DNA of 64,000 nt from Lycocorax pyrrhopterus obiensis (taxonomy: Eukaryota; Chordata; Aves; Passeriformes; Paradisaeidae), in contig JACSVZ010000016.1 of the NCBI GenBank assembly GCA_014706295.1, positions 7,421,168-7,485,167 on the forward strand, written 5' to 3'. The stretch's first letter is position 1, and every line of letters begins with the position of its first letter. The notes beneath the pieces were generated by a model. The model saw nothing but the letters and a program-made list of their open reading frames with translations, searched no databases and had not been told where the DNA came from. This document shows, one piece after another, positions 60,745 to 64,000 of the stretch. A program made the translations under genes and the position numbers.

Positions 60745-63700
60745 GAAAAAGCATGTATTCACATAACACGTGTGTATCATAAGGGTGTGTCATTTTTCAT
60801 GGCTTTTCAGAAAAAATAACCACTTTCCAATGCTAATGAACTTCTCCTACAGCCACTACTGGTGCTTGGAAGTTAAATGATATTTGGAAATGAGAGCTTT
60901 GGAATATATGAACACCAAAATGATAATTTTCCTAGGGTATTTCAAAGGCTGTATTTCAGAATTTGAGCTTGTGAGCATCTCATCTTTTTTCTTCACAATA
61001 TAATGTAGACTTAAGAGCTAGAAACTTGCAGAAAATATGTGTAGGTGGGGGAGAGAGATCTGGACATCCTCTTCTTCTGCAGCCTTTGCCTGGGTGGTAG
61101 AAGTGCCTGTGCTACAGGAGAAGTGGATGTTTTATGAAAGATACTTTTTTGGAGTAGGAGTAAAATTTCTGGGGAAATCTCTTGCAGCTGTAATTCTGTT
61201 TGAATCCCATCTATCTCTGCGAGTTTTTATGCCTAAATCGTAACTTGAACTTAACATTCTCTGTCATTATGGTTCTGAAGTTGATAGTGTCAAATTCACT
61301 GGTCTTGATCTTGGTACAAAGACCAGGAACTTTCTTCACCTAGAGAATAGTGTTCCTCTGCCATAAAAGAGGAGCAGCAACTTTTTTTTTGCCTGAAAAA
61401 TATGTATTCTTTTTATTTTCTTGTCTGTTGGGTTATTGATAAAAAAAGTCTGATTTTCAACTTTGTGACTGAGTTTCAGACTTCAGTTGATCTTGTTACT
61501 GTAGAAATTATTTAAGCAGGTAAAATATTTTCCAAAGGGGCAGAGAAAAGCTTTCTAATTCTCTCTGTTTCTAAAACTAAATGTCACTGCTCAAACGTTG
61601 ATCTTTTATGCCAGAGCATTATGAACTTCTGCTTCCCAGCAGATGTCTAATCTCTCTAGATGCTGAATTAACACAGAAAAGATTGAAGATGCAGGTGCTG
61701 TATGTGGAATGAGAAAACAAATATGAAATTCAATAAATTCTGTTGTCTTCAACTAGGTTTCAGTCAGATAATTGAATACATATAGCTGGACCAAATTTTT
61801 AATCAGGTAATATTAGAAAGTTCACAGTCCAACAAAATAAGCATCATATTTCTGCACCGGTCCGTGGAATACCTGAATTACTGACTTCTGTGGTTTCAGC
61901 TAAACTTGCAGTGTATAAGCCAGGCATATTTTTATTGAATCAGTAGGTATTTTAGTGACACTGTGGTCCTTCTAAGGAATCTTCAGCTTGTGAGTATCTC
62001 GGAGCATGAATTTGGTACAGAAAGTGTCACATATTAAATGGGTGGAATAATACATGTACATTTTTGTTCTAGATAGGACTGCATAAAAATAAATCCAATA
62101 CAGTGAGACTTGGAGGGCTTTTTCAGATGTTCCTTGCAGTGACAGCACAATTTCCTCATGCTACTTCTGACTCTTGCTACTGACTGCCATTCAAAAGCAA
62201 CCTCAAAATAGCTATGTGGGGTTGCTTTAAGGTTGCTTTAAACCTGTTGCTTTAAGATTTGCAAACTTCTTGTATTGTTCCATGTTTGAGAGAGAAAAAT
62301 TCCCTCAAATATTTAAAAAAATTATTTAGAAGAAGGAATAACTGTAGGGAACAGCTAGTGACTAGGTAAGGAAAGTCATTTTGTTGAGGACTTTATGACA
62401 GGAAATGTTGCAAAATAGTTACTGTACTGTTTTGGTTAACTCAGGCTTATTTCTGATTTAGGCTGACTTCAGAGGGATTAAGGTAGTGATTAGGTTCCTG
62501 CCTGTTGCTCCTAGGAGGAGGTTAGTACCTAGTCCTTTTGGAAAATTCAAGGAGAAGCATTTTTTCCTGTGAGAGCATCCAAACATATTCTTCTTGGGTA
62601 GGGAATGAATGATGTAAGTACATATTGAGCTTCACCACATAAAAGAAATTTGTTGTCTTACCCTTCCTTGCCAGTCTCTTTGCCCAATAGGGTGTTCAGT
62701 GAGTAAATCTCTGGGGCAAAATTCCCACCAATCTCTCCATAGTATGGGATCACATGACCCAAGACTCAGACTCTGCATGGAGTTAGATGTAAAGCATGAG
62801 CTGTATTTTGTACACCTGCTATAGTCTCCTTGGATTCAGTAAGCCACACTTGGAGAGGAGAAGTTTTCAAAAGTGTTAACAACATCCTCTTGCGTCTTGT
62901 GTACCTACTCTCCTTTCAAGAAGCAGGAACTAAACTTAACCTGACAGTTCAGAGTTCACCCCAAACTGTAAATTTTATGACTGAAGCATCAGGCCTGATG
63001 AACAGTGTGAAGAGACAGAGAAGAGCTGCAAACTAATGCTGTTTTATTTCAATGTCTTTTTTTATTTATACTGCTGAATTTTTACTCATTAAATGCACTG
63101 AGCCCTATGAAAATGCCACTGAATAAGGTAATTGCTTGTAAAAATAAGGGGCTGTGTATTCCCCTTTTCAGTGGGGAGAAATCACTTGCTATAAAAGTAC
63201 TATAATTTGGCAGTGTGAATAGATGGTCACTGTGGCTGAGGATGAGACATACAACATTGGAAGCTCAGTGTTTACCCAGTTTTTGGGGTGACTGAGTTAA
63301 GTGCGGCTTCTGGTAAAGGTGTTTTCGGATGGTGACACAGTAGGTACCAGAACTCAACAAAAGTCATTGTAGGCTTTTTTTTTCTGCTAGATAAGTGAGA
63401 TGTGACACAACTATCCTGATGCTTTGGACACCGGGATAAAGCAAATATTTTCCACTGTGAATCACCCTTGTGGTACATTGTAACAGCATCCACTTTGTGC
63501 CTGGTGAGCTGTGCTGAATCAGCCATGTTCACAACTTAGTCCATTTCAGTCTCAGGCTTTTCTGTTTTCTGGGTTAGATCAGCAAAACAGGGTTTTAGCT
63601 CCCTGGAAGTGGAGGCTGGTTCCGTGGGATTGTGTGTGTGGAGCCTCCCTGCCAAAATCTCTGGTGTGGCTGCATCTACTCAGTGGCCTCGGAGCCTCTG

Positions 63701-64000
63701 ACCCAGGTGCTCCCTTTAAAAAGCCTTTCCTGCCATGAAAGAGAGTAGCTGACCATGGGTGGGAAGGAAAATCCGTCTATTTCTCAGGTGATCTGGAAAA
63801 AAGGCTGTTTTCAAGTTGATGTGGCTGTTGGAAGGGCTCGATGGTTTGTTTAGTGCTGTTTAAAGGCATATCTTCTATTTCATCACAAGTTCATGAGAGT
63901 TTCCTGCAATGCTGTATCAGTTGGTTATTTATTAAGGTCTTCATACAGCTTAAAGAGAGACACAAAGCAGAAACATATTTGTCGTTTCAGTGCTGCTGGG
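60745..64000. other. Non-coding, presumed intron
   Basis: No gene was recognised to the window end. A small cluster of GTTGCTTTAA repeats with an inverted partner occurs at 62194-62256. Confidence 0.5.
62194..62256. repeat. Triplicated GTTGCTTTAA with inverted partner
   Basis: GTTGCTTTAA occurs three times (62221, about 62232 and 62246) after an inverted AAAGCAACC at 62194-62202, allowing small alternative hairpins. Confidence 0.7.

Noticed and set aside
1..64000. CRISPR arrays, bacterial operons, riboswitches, phage or plasmid features
   Set aside because: The window is clearly vertebrate (spliced gene, CpG islands, CR1 elements). No regularly spaced repeats or prokaryotic gene packing are present.

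Overview
This window is vertebrate nuclear DNA, almost certainly from a bird. It is AT-rich and CpG-poor with isolated CpG islands. Its genes are split by GT-AG introns. It carries 5'-truncated CR1 retrotransposon copies with typical avian 3' ends and shows no operon-like packing.

Region 1 (1-about 6.2 kb) holds the 3' part of one recognisable gene on the + strand. This is PXYLP1 (2-phosphoxylose phosphatase 1, formerly ACPL2), a Golgi histidine-acid-phosphatase-family enzyme of glycosaminoglycan linker synthesis. Two coding exons are present (2312-2451 and 3841-4772), joined in frame by consensus splice sites, and followed by a 3' UTR with several AATAAA signals. The 5' exons, including the one with the RHG catalytic motif, lie left of the window.

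Region 2 (about 6.5-11.4 kb) contains an old CR1 fragment and two CpG islands: 7640-8010, with a TATA box and a G-quadruplex-type motif, and about 10170-11320. These look like promoters. In mammals the next gene downstream of PXYLP1 in the same orientation is ZBTB38, which has several non-coding 5' exons and one large coding exon. I infer, by synteny only, that these islands start the avian ZBTB38 locus and that the rest of the window is its non-coding 5' exon/intron territory.

Region 3 (11.4-64 kb) has no protein-coding exon I can recognise. It contains a weak third CpG-rich patch (about 20.13-20.53 kb), several well-formed acceptor/donor pairs that could be short non-coding exons (14519-14624, 33102-33168 and 48506-48580 are the best), and two minus-strand CR1 copies (38.2 and 45.1 kb). 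It also has a MIR-like relic (46.7 kb), an ancient CR1-like relic (60.5 kb), microsatellites and homopolymers, a 45-bp tandem duplication (39.66 kb), and a perfect 14-bp inverted repeat (12.36 kb). I did not find a new multi-gene system. The most unusual items are the hairpin at 12.36 kb, the TATA/CpG promoter with its G-rich downstream tract, and the candidate exons.
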